Part shown: positions 1 to 7,369 of the stretch, piece by piece
Position numbering within the stretch: position 1 is the stretch's first letter
Layout of the letters: each line of letters starts with the position of its first letter
Origin: an uncultured Faecalibacterium sp.
GTDB lineage: Bacteria > Bacillota > Clostridia > Oscillospirales > Ruminococcaceae
Length of the DNA: 22,125 bases
Direction: 5' to 3'
NCBI GenBank assembly: GCA_934561485.1
Contig: CAKTGS010000029.1
Location: forward strand, 1 to 22,125
Translations under genes and position numbers: made by a program
Notes under the pieces: generated by a model
What the model was told of the DNA's origin: nothing
Databases searched by the model: none
The model's input: the letters and a program-made list of their open reading frames with translations, nothing else

Positions 1-1
1 T

Positions 2-77
2 GCTACTGTGGCTCAGCCGGTAGAGCAGCTCACTCGTAATGAGCAGGTCGTCCGTTCGAATCGGATCAGTAGCTCCA
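2..77 (+). tRNA. tRNA-Thr (anticodon CGT)
   Basis: A full cloverleaf can be drawn. The acceptor stem GCTACTG (2-8) pairs perfectly with CAGTAGC (67-73), followed by discriminator T74 and an encoded CCA (75-77). The D-stem is GCTC/GAGC. The anticodon stem GCTCA/TGAGC closes a seven-base loop CTCGTAA, giving anticodon CGT, which reads the threonine codon ACG. The T-arm has the usual TTCGAAT loop. The T discriminator is common in clostridial tRNA-Thr. Its promoter lies outside the window. Confidence 0.96.
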
Positions 78-83
78 GAAAAG

Positions 84-128
84 ACGCCCCCGAAAGTTGG
101 CTTGCAAAGCCGGTTTTCGGGGGCGTTT
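84..128 (+). terminator. Rho-independent terminator of the tRNA gene
   Basis: A 12-bp perfect stem, ACGCCCCCGAAA (84-95) with TTTCGGGGGCGT (115-126), encloses a loop that can itself form a small GGCTT/AAGCC hairpin. It ends in a short T-run only. It lies 7 nt after the tRNA CCA end, so it most likely ends the tRNA transcript. Confidence 0.8.
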
Positions 129-155
129 GTGGTATGCAGGCAATTTCCTGCACAG

Positions 156-180
156 AAAAAGTCCTCCGGAACGGAGAGCT
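156..180 (-). terminator. Possible weak terminator of the MscS gene
   Basis: On the minus strand a short CTCCG-TTC-CGGAG hairpin (172-176 with 164-168) is followed by GACTTTTT. It sits about 17 nt after the stop codon of the channel gene. The stem is only 5-6 bp, so it may be inefficient; the strong hairpin at 84-128 could back it up. Confidence 0.4.
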
Positions 181-192
181 TTTGGAGAAACT

Positions 193-1278
193 TCAATTCT
201 CTTTTGCGAGGTATACGGTGCTGGACGGGAAGGCAAACTCTACGCCATCTTGCTTCATAATGTCCATGATGTCCAGGTTTAGATCGTTCTGCATTTCCAG
301 GAACCGGGCGTAGGTATTGGTGTTCAGGTAAGCGGAGACCAGGATGTTGATGCTGGAATCGCCAAAGCCGGTCAGCTGCACCATGTTGGTGCCCTTGTTG
401 GTGTAGGGGCTGTTTTCCAGCAGGGCGGTCAGGTCCTTCATCAGCTGTTCCAACTGAGGGCGGGTGGTGTTATAGGTCACGCCCAGAGTGAACTTATACG
501 GGCGCATACTGCGCAGGGCGGCATTCTGCACGGTAGAAGAGCAGATCTTGCTGTTGGTCACAATGCTCACCGTTTTATCCGGCGAGCGGATGCGGGTGGA
601 GCGGAAGTTGATGTCGATGACTTCGCCTTCCACATCGCCCACTGTGATCCAGTCGCCCACAGAGAAGGGCTTGTCCAGCAGGATCACGATGCCGGAAAAC
701 AGGTTGCTGGCGCTTTCCTGTGCAGCCAGAGAAATGGTCAGGCCGACAAGTCCGGCACCGGCAACGATGCTGCCAATGGGGAAGCCTGCTTCCTGCGCGA
801 TGGTGGCAACGCCCAGCACGATCACCAGCACTTTGTAGGTGGTGTCCAGCAGGGAGAGCAGGGTTTTGTTGGAACGGATCTCCGGGCTGCAGGAGGCCAG
901 CAGAAGGTCGGCCAGATCGGATGCCTGGTACAGGCCCTCGCACAGGAAGAAGGTCATCAGCACCTGATAGGCTGTGAACAGCACCTTGGAAAAACCGGAA
1001 ATGCCCCACGGCAGGCTGGCAAGGGCCAGATACACACCAGTCCAGGCAGCCATGTGTTCCAGCGGCAGTTCCAGGCTGCGCAGCAGAATGGGGGTAGAGG
1101 CCAGCCGCCAGGTGCGGCGCTGTAGGGCAGGAAACACCTTTTTGCGCAGCAGAGCCGAAACCACGGCACCTGCCAGCAGAAGGAGCAGGGCACAAACCAC
1201 GCGTGCCGCAAAGGCCAGCCAGCCTTCCAGCAGCAGCGGCCCCAGCTCAAAAGACAGATTACGAACTGAGAAAATCAT
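193..1278 (-). CDS. MscS-family small-conductance mechanosensitive channel
   Basis: A 361-residue membrane protein that should open under membrane tension and release solutes during hypo-osmotic shock. Hydrophobic helices lie near residues 18-41, 75-95, 100-120 and 145-165. They are followed by the family's pore-lining helix, rich in Gly and Ala (GSIVAGAGLVGLTISLAAQ), and then by the beta-domain signature LDKPFSVGDWITVGDVEG. The cytoplasmic alpha/beta domain follows up to the C terminus. The length is slightly above the E. coli MscS type (286 residues) because of extra N-terminal helices, as in YnaI/YbdG-like members. The ATG at 1278 is preceded by CGGAGG with good spacing. It is transcribed alone, divergently from ribU. 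The family call is secure; the gating subtype is not. Confidence 0.92.
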   Translation of the reverse strand: MIFSVRNLSFELGPLLLEGWLAFAARVVCALLLLLAGAVVSALLRKKVFPALQRRTWRLASTPILLRSLELPLEHMAAWTGVYLALASLPWGISGFSKVLFTAYQVLMTFFLCEGLYQASDLADLLLASCSPEIRSNKTLLSLLDTTYKVLVIVLGVATIAQEAGFPIGSIVAGAGLVGLTISLAAQESASNLFSGIVILLDKPFSVGDWITVGDVEGEVIDINFRSTRIRSPDKTVSIVTNSKICSSTVQNAALRSMRPYKFTLGVTYNTTRPQLEQLMKDLTALLENSPYTNKGTNMVQLTGFGDSSINILVSAYLNTNTYARFLEMQNDLNLDIMDIMKQDGVEFAFPSSTVYLAKEN

Positions 1279-1376
1279 AGAAACCTCCGTTTTGCTTTTT
1301 AACGTCTTGCCGCAATTTCACGGGCAGTGCCGCTGCGGCAGGCTGCAGGGTGCATGAAAAACGCAGACTGCTATAA

Positions 1377-1405
1377 ACTATACCATAATTGCCCGCCGGG
1401 AACAA
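1377..1405 (-). promoter_or_regulatory. Sigma-A type promoter of the MscS gene
   Basis: Read on the minus strand: TTGTTC (1405-1400), a 17-nt spacer, then TATAGT (1382-1377). Transcription would start near 1370, giving a leader of about 90 nt. The leader contains a small TGCCG-CAG-CGGCA hairpin that I cannot assign to any known regulator. Confidence 0.6.
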
Positions 1406-1477
1406 GCGCCCCGCTGTGAATTTGGCGGGAGAAGTCGGACTTTTCCGGCGGGGTCGCAGAAAATGGCAGGAGAGGGC

Positions 1478-1506
1478 TTGACAAATCCGGTTTGCCGGGC
1501 TATACT
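1478..1506 (+). promoter_or_regulatory. Promoter of the FMN riboswitch-ribU transcript
   Basis: A near-consensus sigma-A promoter: TTGACA (1478-1483), exactly 17 nt, TATACT (1501-1506). The predicted start near 1513 places the riboswitch P1 stem about 9 nt into the transcript. Confidence 0.88.
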
Positions 1507-1517
1507 CTTTGCCAGAA

Positions 1518-1640
1518 AGTTCGTTTCAGGGCGGGGTGCGATTCCCCACTGGCGGTAAAGTCCGCGACCACCCACAAGGGTGCTGACCCGGTGCAACTCC
1601 GGGACCAACGGTATAGTCCGGATGCAAGAAACGGCAGGCA
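1518..1640 (+). promoter_or_regulatory. FMN riboswitch (RFN element)
   Basis: The conserved RFN blocks appear in order: CAGGGCGGGGTG, ATTCCCCACTGGCGGTAAAG, CCGCGA, a variable hairpin (CACCC/GGGTG), CTGACCCGGTG, ACTCCGGGACCAACGGT, and TAGTCCGGATGCAAGAAAC. The closing P1 stem is CGTTTC (1522-1527) with GAAACG (1628-1633). It binds flavin mononucleotide and should switch off the downstream riboflavin importer when FMN is plentiful. The terminator that follows is the likely expression platform, so control is probably by premature termination. Confidence 0.96.
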
Positions 1641-1653
1641 AATTGTTGTCTAC

Positions 1654-1693
1654 GCGCCCTGTTGCAGTGTTTTTTTGCAGCAGGGCGCTTTTC
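1654..1693 (+). terminator. Riboswitch-controlled intrinsic terminator
   Basis: A 12-bp stem with one G-T pair, GCGCCCTG-T-TGC (1654-1665) with GCA-G-CAGGGCGC (1677-1688), is followed by TTTTC. It lies between the FMN aptamer and ribU, about 85 nt before the start codon. This is the expected OFF-state structure of an attenuating riboswitch. I did not resolve the competing antiterminator. Confidence 0.82.
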
Positions 1694-1776
1694 TGTTTGT
1701 CTTTCCCGTTCCAAAAGCAGAGCGAAAGGGCTTTCTGAATTTTGATGCGGGGAGAATCCCCGGGGAGGACAAAACC

Positions 1777-2376
1777 ATGAAAAAGAATACGACCCACAAC
1801 CTGACCGTTGCCGCCATGCTCAGTGCGGTGGCATTCATCCTGATGTTCATCGAATTTCCCATTCCGATGCTCATCCCCAGCTTTGTTAAGATGGACTTTT
1901 CCGATCTGCCGGCTCTGCTGGGTGCTTTTGCACTCGGCCCGGTATACGGCGTGGTGATCAGCTTTATGAAGAACCTGCTGCACATTGTGATCAAGGGCAC
2001 CTCCACGGCAGGTGTGGGTGAGCTGTGCAACTTCATGCTGGGCGCGGTGTTCTCGGCCGCAGCGGGCTTTATTTACAAACATCACAAGAGCCGTAAAACG
2101 GCAATCATCGGTGCCATTGCAGGCGCAGCCATCATGGCCGTGTTCAGCGTACCGTCCAACTACTTCATCACCTATCCGGCTTATGTGACCTTCTACCACA
2201 TGCCGATGGAAGCCATTCTGGGGATGTACCAGGCCATTCTGCCTTCTGCAAACAGTCTGATCAAGTGCCTGATCATCTTCAACATGCCCTTCACGCTGGT
2301 CAAGGGACTGCTGGATGCAGTGCTGTGTATGCTGATCTACAAGCCGCTGTCGCCCATCCTGCACGGCAGAAAGTAA
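1777..2376 (+). CDS. ribU: Riboflavin ECF transporter, substrate-binding S component RibU
   Basis: A 199-residue, six-helix membrane protein that captures riboflavin outside the cell and passes it in together with the shared EcfA/EcfA'/EcfT module, which is not in this window. Family marks are the first helix with an A-x-x-x-A contact motif (A13-A17), the segment KMDFSDLPALLGAFALGP (39-55), MKNLLH (64-69) and GELCNFMLG (81-89). The ATG at 1777 is chosen because GGGGAGG lies 9 nt upstream; the same frame is open further up, but that stretch is the riboswitch. The FMN riboswitch in front independently supports the substrate. The gene stands alone between its leader terminator and a strong 3' terminator. 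Confidence 0.96.
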   Translation: MKKNTTHNLTVAAMLSAVAFILMFIEFPIPMLIPSFVKMDFSDLPALLGAFALGPVYGVVISFMKNLLHIVIKGTSTAGVGELCNFMLGAVFSAAAGFIYKHHKSRKTAIIGAIAGAAIMAVFSVPSNYFITYPAYVTFYHMPMEAILGMYQAILPSANSLIKCLIIFNMPFTLVKGLLDAVLCMLIYKPLSPILHGRK

Positions 2377-2398
2377 CAGCTGAACGGAAAAATAACTT

Positions 2399-2445
2399 AT
2401 GCCCCGGCGGGCCTGCTGCAATGCAGCGCCTGCCGGGGCATTTTG
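2399..2445 (+). terminator. Rho-independent terminator after ribU
   Basis: TGCCCCGGC (2400-2408) pairs with GCCGGGGCA (2432-2440). An inner GCTGCA/TGCAGC hairpin extends the arm, and TTTTG follows. It lies 23 nt after the ribU stop codon. Confidence 0.88.
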
Positions 2446-2525
2446 TTCTCTGCGCACAAAAAGAGCCGTCCGGCAGAGTCTGCACAGGGCAGGCCCCGCC
2501 GGGCGGCGTTTGAAAAGGAAAAATT

Positions 2526-2545
2526 CAAAAGGGGAGATGTCCCCG
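2526..2545 (-). terminator. Probable terminator of the marR-ABC exporter operon
   Basis: On the minus strand GGGGA-CATC-TCCCC (2544-2531) is followed by TTTTGAATTTTT. It is 10 nt after the stop codon of the last ABC gene. The stem is short but GC-only apart from one pair, so it is plausible as the operon end. Confidence 0.55.
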
Positions 2546-2554
2546 GGAAAAGCG

Positions 2555-4366
2555 TCAGTCCACTACGTCCTCAAACTGGCTGTTGTACAGGTCTGCGTAG
2601 AAGCCGCCGGCTTCCAGCAGCTGGTCGTGGGTGCCCTGTTCCACAATGTCACCGTCCCGCATCACAAGGATGAGGTCGGCGTCTTTGATGGTGGACAGGC
2701 GGTGTGCAATCACAAAGCTGGTGCGGCCTTCCATCAGGCGGTCCATAGCGGTCTGGATGCGCTGCTCGGTGCGGGTGTCCACACTGCTGGTGGCCTCGTC
2801 CAGAATGAGGATGCGGTTGTCGGCCAGAATGGTGCGGGCAATGGTGAGCAGCTGTTTCTGACCCTGGCTCACGTTGGACGCGTCCTCGTTCAGCTCCATC
2901 TGATAGCCGCCGGGCAGGGTACGGATGAAGTGGTCGGCGTTGGCAGCCCTGGCGGCGGCGATTACCTCCTCATCGGTGGCGTCCAGACGTCCATAACGGA
3001 TGTTTTCCATGATGGTGCCCTTGAACAGCCAGGTGTCCTGCAGCACCATGCCAAAGCCTTCGCGCAGGGCACTGCGGTCAAAGTCGCGCACATCGTGACC
3101 GTTCAGGGTGATGGAACCGGAGTCCACATCGTAGAATCGCATCAGCAGCTTGACCATGGTGGTCTTGCCGGCACCGGTGGGGCCAACAATGGCCACCTTC
3201 TGGCCCGGTTTGACTTCGCAGCTGAAGTCGTGGATGATGGTCTTTTCCGGCGTGTAGCCGAACTTAACATGGTTAAAGGTGACCTGCCCATCAATGCAGC
3301 TGGGGTTGGCCCGGCGGGCGGGGTCGGCGATTTGATCTTCTTCCGGCTCGTTCAGAAACTCGAACACGCGCTCAGCGGCGGCGGCCATGCTCTGCAGCAT
3401 GTTGCTCACCTGCGAAAGCTGCTGGATGGGCTGGGTGAAGTTTTTGACGTACTGGATAAAGGCCTGGATGTCGCCGATGGTAATGGTGCCGTTGGCCGCA
3501 AAAATGCTGCCCACGATGGCCACGGCTACATAGCCCAGGTTGCCCACAAAGTTCATGATGGGCATCATCAGGCCGGAGAGGAACTGGCTCTTCCAGGCGG
3601 ATTCATAGAGCTTATCGTTGGCGGCGTTGAAGTCGGCCAGCACCACGGCTTCGCGGTTGAAGGCCTTGACCACATTGTGGCCGGAGTATACTTCTTCCAC
3701 CTGGCCGTTGACTACGCCCAGCGTTGCCTGCTGGGCCTTGAAGTACTTCTGGCTGAACTTGACCACGATGAGCACCAGCACCAGCGACACCGGCAGGATC
3801 AGCAGGGCAATCAGGGTCATCTTGGGGCTGATGGACAGCATCATCACCAGCACACCGATCATGGTGGTCACGCTGGTGATGAGCTGGGTAATGCTTTGGT
3901 TCAGGCTCTGGCCCAGGGTGTCCACATCGTTGGTAATGCGGGACAGCACCTCGCCCACGGTGCGCTTTTCAAAGTAAGCAAGAGGCAGGCGGTTGATCTT
4001 TTCGCTGATCTGCTTGCGGAAGTCGTAGCACACCTTCTGGGAAAGGCCGGTCATCAGCCAGCCCTGAATAAAGCTGAAGGCACTGCTCAGCAGGTACATC
4101 CCCAGCAAAAACAGCAGAATGCGGCCGATATACACAAAGTCGATGCTGCCGGTGCCGCGCAGTTTGGCGATCCAGCCGGTGGCAAGGGCGGTGGTGGCTT
4201 TTGCCAGCACTTTGGGGCCTGCAATGTTGAAGATGGTGGACAGAATGGCAAACACAATGGCGGTGATCAGCGGCAGTTTATAGCGGCTCATGGTGCCAAG
4301 CAGCTGCCGCAGCGTGCCCTTGAAGTCCTTGGCACGCTCGGTGGTCATTTTTCCGGGTCTTGGCAT
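2555..4366 (-). CDS. Heterodimeric ABC exporter, subunit with the intact ATPase residues
   Basis: A 603-residue half-transporter: an N-terminal six-helix exporter domain (about 25-320) and a C-terminal ATPase (about 360-595). Walker A is GPTGAGKT (395-402), Walker B ends ILDEATSS with catalytic E524, and the switch histidine H555 lies in VIAHRLS. The signature reads VSQGQ (499-503) instead of LSGGQ. The first plausible ATG (4366) has GGAGG 9 nt upstream; a GTG at 4375 has its ribosome site directly against it and is less likely. The start is separated from the preceding stop by one base, so translation is coupled. With its partner it should form a BmrCD/TM287-288-like multidrug or lipid exporter. 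The substrate is unknown; MarR control hints at a drug or other small molecule. Confidence 0.93.
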   Translation of the reverse strand: MPRPGKMTTERAKDFKGTLRQLLGTMSRYKLPLITAIVFAILSTIFNIAGPKVLAKATTALATGWIAKLRGTGSIDFVYIGRILLFLLGMYLLSSAFSFIQGWLMTGLSQKVCYDFRKQISEKINRLPLAYFEKRTVGEVLSRITNDVDTLGQSLNQSITQLITSVTTMIGVLVMMLSISPKMTLIALLILPVSLVLVLIVVKFSQKYFKAQQATLGVVNGQVEEVYSGHNVVKAFNREAVVLADFNAANDKLYESAWKSQFLSGLMMPIMNFVGNLGYVAVAIVGSIFAANGTITIGDIQAFIQYVKNFTQPIQQLSQVSNMLQSMAAAAERVFEFLNEPEEDQIADPARRANPSCIDGQVTFNHVKFGYTPEKTIIHDFSCEVKPGQKVAIVGPTGAGKTTMVKLLMRFYDVDSGSITLNGHDVRDFDRSALREGFGMVLQDTWLFKGTIMENIRYGRLDATDEEVIAAARAANADHFIRTLPGGYQMELNEDASNVSQGQKQLLTIARTILADNRILILDEATSSVDTRTEQRIQTAMDRLMEGRTSFVIAHRLSTIKDADLILVMRDGDIVEQGTHDQLLEAGGFYADLYNSQFEDVVD

Positions 4367-4367
4367 A

Positions 4368-6674
4368 TCACTCACCCTCCTTTTCCGTGTTCAGATGTTC
4401 AAGGTCCAGTTCCTTCTGGCTCAGCTGGCTGTGGGCGATCTCCTGATATTCCGGGCAGCTGACCATCAGCTGGGCATGGGTGCCCTTGCCCACCAGGCGG
4501 CCTTCGTCCAGCACCAAAATCTGACTGGCGTGCAGCACGGTGGAAATGCGCTGTGCCACAATGATGACGGTGGCGTTGTCGGTTTCCGCTTTCAGGGCGC
4601 GGCGCAGGGCCACATCGGTTTTGAAGTCGAGGGCGGAGAAGCTGTCATCGAACAGATAAATTTTGGGGTTCTTGGCAATGGCCCGGGCAATAGAAAGCCG
4701 CTGCTTCTGGCCACCGGATACGTTGGAGCCGCCCTGAGCAATGGGGCTTGCATAGCCCTCGGGTTTGGCATCAATAAACTCGGTGGCCTGCGCAATGGAA
4801 GCGGCTTTCTGCGCCTGGGCATCGGTGATGTGCTCCCCGCCGAATTTCAGGTTAGAAGCGATGGTGCCGCTGAACAGCACGCCCTTCTGGGGCACATAAC
4901 CCAGCAGGTCGTGCAGCTGTGCCTGCGGCATTTCGCGCACATCCATGCCGTCCACGGTCACGCTGCCGCCGGTCACATCGTAAAAGCGGGGGATGAGGTT
5001 GAGCAGGGTGGACTTGCCGCAGCCGGTGGAACCAATGATGGCGGTGGTCTCGCCGGGCTTGGCGGTAAAGCTGATGTGCTCCAGTGCATCGCTGTCGGCA
5101 CCGGGGTAGCGGAAGCTTACATCGTTGAACTGCACAACGCCCTGCCAGTTTTTGTGCTCCTGTGCGGCTTTGGCCGTGGCTTCGTCCGGGTCGTGGATGG
5201 TGGCTTTGGTGCGGATGACCTCGTCGATACGGTCTGCGGCCACACCGGCGCGGGGCAGCATGACGGCCACCATGGCCAGCATCAGGAAGGACATGACGAT
5301 CTGCATGGTGTAGGTGATAAAGGCGATCATCTCGCCCACCTGCATGGTGCCGGCGTCCATAGCCTTGCCGCCGAACCAGACGATGAGCAGGCTGGTGCCG
5401 TTCATGATCAGGGTCATAAAGGGCATCATGGCCACCATGGCGCGGTTGGTGAACAGCTGGGTGCCCATCAGGTCCTTGTTGGCCTTGTCAAAGCGCTGCT
5501 CCTCAAACTGTTCGCGGCTGAGGGCGCGCACCGGCATGATGCCGGTCAGGATCTCGCGGCTGACCAGATTCAGCCGGTCCACCAGCTGCTGCATGATCTT
5601 GAACTTAGGCATGGCCACATTCATCAAAAAGACGATGAGCAGCAGCAGAACTGCCACATCCAGCACAATGATCCAGGAAAGGCCGGTGCTGCTGTTCAGC
5701 ACATGGATCACGCCGCCAATGCCAAGAATGGGCGCGTAGGCCACCATGCGCAGCAGCATGACGCAGACGAACTGCACTTGCTGAATGTCGTTGGTGGTGC
5801 GGGTGATGAGGGATGCGGTGGAAAAATTCTCGATCTCCGCGTTGGAAAAACCGATGACACTGGAGAAGGTCTCCCGGCGCAGGTCTCGGCCAATGGCGGC
5901 AGACACCCGGGAGGCAAGGAAGCCCACGGCCACAGCCACGGCCACCATCAGCAGGGTGAGGGCCAGCATCTGGCCGCCCACCCGGAAGAGGTAACGCATC
6001 TGCACATCGTGGGCAACGCCCTGGGCCTCGTATTCCAGCCCCACCAGCAGCAGAGACTGGCTCTTGAGGTTTTCCGCCACGGTGTCGTCCAGGCTGGCGA
6101 AGGCGCCGGCCAGCTGTTGCTGGATGGCGGTGCGGTCAAAGCCGGGCATCTGGCTCATAGCGGCAAACTGGGCGCATACGGTGTCCAGATCATCCGCTGT
6201 GGGGGCTGCGGTCACGGTATCCGTGGCGGTGCTCTCAGAGGATGCCGCCTGCATGTCGGCAAAGCTGGTCATGCCCATGGAAGTCTGCCCGGCAGGGGCG
6301 TTGGCTGCCTGTGCGGCGGCCATATACAGCACGATGTCCGGGGTGGTCACGGCATCTTCCAGCGCGGTGCGCTCGTCCTCGGTCAGGTCGGAGCGCAGCT
6401 GCAGAACGCCATCGTCCTGCAGGTAGTACTGGTAGGCGTTTTGCAGCTTCTGCGCATCCTCCTCGTTCATCAGCAGGCTCAGTGCGTCCAGCGTGCTCTT
6501 GCGCACTGTCTGGGGCAGGGGGCTTTCAATACCGCCCTGCTGGATGCCGGTGTCCACGATCTTGCTGGTGTAGTCCGGCAGTGAAAGGTCGCAGTACGCC
6601 TGCACAAACAGCAGCGCAAACACCACAAGGCAGACAGCCCAGTGCCGGGCCAGCTGCTTAAAGATCTTTGTCAT
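4368..6674 (-). CDS. Heterodimeric ABC exporter, subunit with degenerate ATPase site and large outer domain
   Basis: A 768-residue half-transporter. Helix 1 lies near 12-31. A hydrophilic region of about 190 residues follows before helix 2 (about 233-256), and the remaining membrane domain runs to about 475. The ATPase domain is 510-750, with Walker A GSTGCGKS (548-555) and signature VSGGQ (652-656). The catalytic Glu position after Walker B is Asp (D677 in LFDDSFSALD), and the switch His is Gln (Q708 in VAQRIS). These changes are typical of the degenerate half of heterodimeric exporters and complement the altered signature of the other subunit. The ATG at 6674 has AAGGAG upstream and overlaps the end of marR by 17 nt; an upstream in-frame start at 6725 lacks support. 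The long loop, rich in Ala, Thr and Ser, would face outside. Confidence 0.93.
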   Translation of the reverse strand: MTKIFKQLARHWAVCLVVFALLFVQAYCDLSLPDYTSKIVDTGIQQGGIESPLPQTVRKSTLDALSLLMNEEDAQKLQNAYQYYLQDDGVLQLRSDLTEDERTALEDAVTTPDIVLYMAAAQAANAPAGQTSMGMTSFADMQAASSESTATDTVTAAPTADDLDTVCAQFAAMSQMPGFDRTAIQQQLAGAFASLDDTVAENLKSQSLLLVGLEYEAQGVAHDVQMRYLFRVGGQMLALTLLMVAVAVAVGFLASRVSAAIGRDLRRETFSSVIGFSNAEIENFSTASLITRTTNDIQQVQFVCVMLLRMVAYAPILGIGGVIHVLNSSTGLSWIIVLDVAVLLLLIVFLMNVAMPKFKIMQQLVDRLNLVSREILTGIMPVRALSREQFEEQRFDKANKDLMGTQLFTNRAMVAMMPFMTLIMNGTSLLIVWFGGKAMDAGTMQVGEMIAFITYTMQIVMSFLMLAMVAVMLPRAGVAADRIDEVIRTKATIHDPDEATAKAAQEHKNWQGVVQFNDVSFRYPGADSDALEHISFTAKPGETTAIIGSTGCGKSTLLNLIPRFYDVTGGSVTVDGMDVREMPQAQLHDLLGYVPQKGVLFSGTIASNLKFGGEHITDAQAQKAASIAQATEFIDAKPEGYASPIAQGGSNVSGGQKQRLSIARAIAKNPKIYLFDDSFSALDFKTDVALRRALKAETDNATVIIVAQRISTVLHASQILVLDEGRLVGKGTHAQLMVSCPEYQEIAHSQLSQKELDLEHLNTEKEGE

Positions 6675-7173
6675 GGTTCGGTTCTCCTTCCGGTTTGGTT
6701 TGGCGCGCGGCGTTTTCCGCCACAACGGCGTCCATCAGTGCACCGCGCAGTGCATTCAGCTGGGCTGCTTGTTGCGGCTCCAGCCGTGCAATGATGCAGG
6801 AAAAATAGTCGCTCAGGGCGTCCTCGCACTGGCTGCAGGCTGCATACCCGGCGGGGGTGATGCGCACCAGAGTTTTGCGGCGGTCGTCCGGGGCGGTCTC
6901 CCGAATGAGCAGGCCATCGGTTTCCATCAACCGCAGGGCCCGGCTGATGGCCGGCAGCGTCTGATGCAGCTCCCCGGCCAGATCGGATACCGAGATGGTA
7001 CCGTCCTGCCCATGGACATTGATGGTATGAATGATGCCTTCCAGCATGGGGAAATGGCATTTGGGGCAGCCATTCAGAGCGGCTTTCATGCCGGCACGGG
7101 ACGCCTTGCTCAGCCGCCCGAGGTAATGGCAGAGGCCCTGGAAGCTCAGCGTGGGTTCGGACTGGTCTGTCAC
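6658..7173 (-). CDS. MarR-family transcriptional regulator with two CxxC pairs
   Basis: A 171-residue winged-helix repressor and the first gene of the exporter operon. The DNA-binding segment is about 58-110: SVSDLAGELHQTLPAISRAL as the helix-turn-helix (C-terminal part), then LMETDGLLIRETAPDDRRK as the wing. Flanking helices form the dimer region. Unusual are C36-P-K-C39 before the winged helix and C113-S-Q-C116 just after it, with C15 and C126 also present; these could bind a metal or act as redox switches, but that is inference. The start is GTG at 7173 with AGGAGGGAG about 5 nt upstream. It ends inside the next gene, so repressor and pump are made together. It probably represses its own operon through the palindromes at 7198-7219. 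Confidence 0.92.
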   Translation of the reverse strand: MTDQSEPTLSFQGLCHYLGRLSKASRAGMKAALNGCPKCHFPMLEGIIHTINVHGQDGTISVSDLAGELHQTLPAISRALRLMETDGLLIRETAPDDRRKTLVRITPAGYAACSQCEDALSDYFSCIIARLEPQQAAQLNALRGALMDAVVAENAARQTKPEGEPNHDKDL

Positions 7174-7197
7174 GATCTCCCTCCTTTTGCAAAATAC

Positions 7198-7219
7198 TTA
7201 ACAGATGTTAATAATTAAC
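7198..7219. promoter_or_regulatory. Candidate MarR operator: two overlapping palindromes
   Basis: TTAACA-GA-TGTTAA (7198-7211) and GTTAAT-A-ATTAAC (7207-7219) are both perfect inverted repeats sharing one half-site. They lie between the predicted transcription start (about 7221, minus strand) and the marR ribosome site. Short palindromes of this size at the promoter are the usual target of MarR dimers. No binding has been shown; the assignment rests on position and symmetry. Confidence 0.65.
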
Positions 7220-7227
7220 GCCTGATA

Positions 7228-7256
7228 ATGATATACCTGCCGCGCCCGGATTGCAA
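7228..7256 (-). promoter_or_regulatory. Promoter of the marR-ABC exporter operon
   Basis: On the minus strand: TTGCAA (7256-7251), a 17-nt spacer, TATCAT (7233-7228). The start near 7221 falls directly against the palindromic operator, which fits repression by blocking RNA polymerase. Confidence 0.68.
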
Positions 7257-7292
7257 GGGGATTTTGAAATGTTCAATGAAAGTTCATAAAGG

Positions 7293-7342
7293 GCAGAACC
7301 CTCTCAGGCAAGCCCTGACGGGTTTGCCTGAGAGGGTTCTGC
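7293..7342. repeat. Near-perfect 23-bp hairpin (palindromic element)
   Basis: A perfect 19-bp inverted repeat (7293-7311 with 7324-7342), extended by four more pairs (one G-T), leaves a TGAC tetraloop (7316-7319). No T-run follows on either strand, so it does not look like a terminator. It lies in the divergent region between marR and the phosphate symporter gene, 27 nt before the start codon of the latter. It could be a REP-like dispersed palindrome or a 5'-UTR structure. Confidence 0.9.
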
Positions 7343-7369
7343 ATACATATAAAAGAAGGGGGCAGGCGG

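Noticed and set aside
1492..1776. In-frame upstream extension of ribU
   Set aside because: This stretch is the FMN riboswitch and its terminator; the ATG at 1777 has the ribosome site.
2399..6584. Two large plus-strand open frames (about 687 and 764 codons) opposite the ABC exporter genes
   Set aside because: Their translations are His/Gly/Gln-rich shadows; the minus-strand frames contain complete ABC exporter motifs.
7293..7342. Hairpin as a bidirectional terminator
   Set aside because: Neither arm is followed by a T-run, and both neighbouring genes start, not end, at this region.
7348..7353. TATAAA as the -10 box of the symporter gene
   Set aside because: The start of transcription would fall within the ribosome site and the matching -35 would be weak and inside the hairpin.
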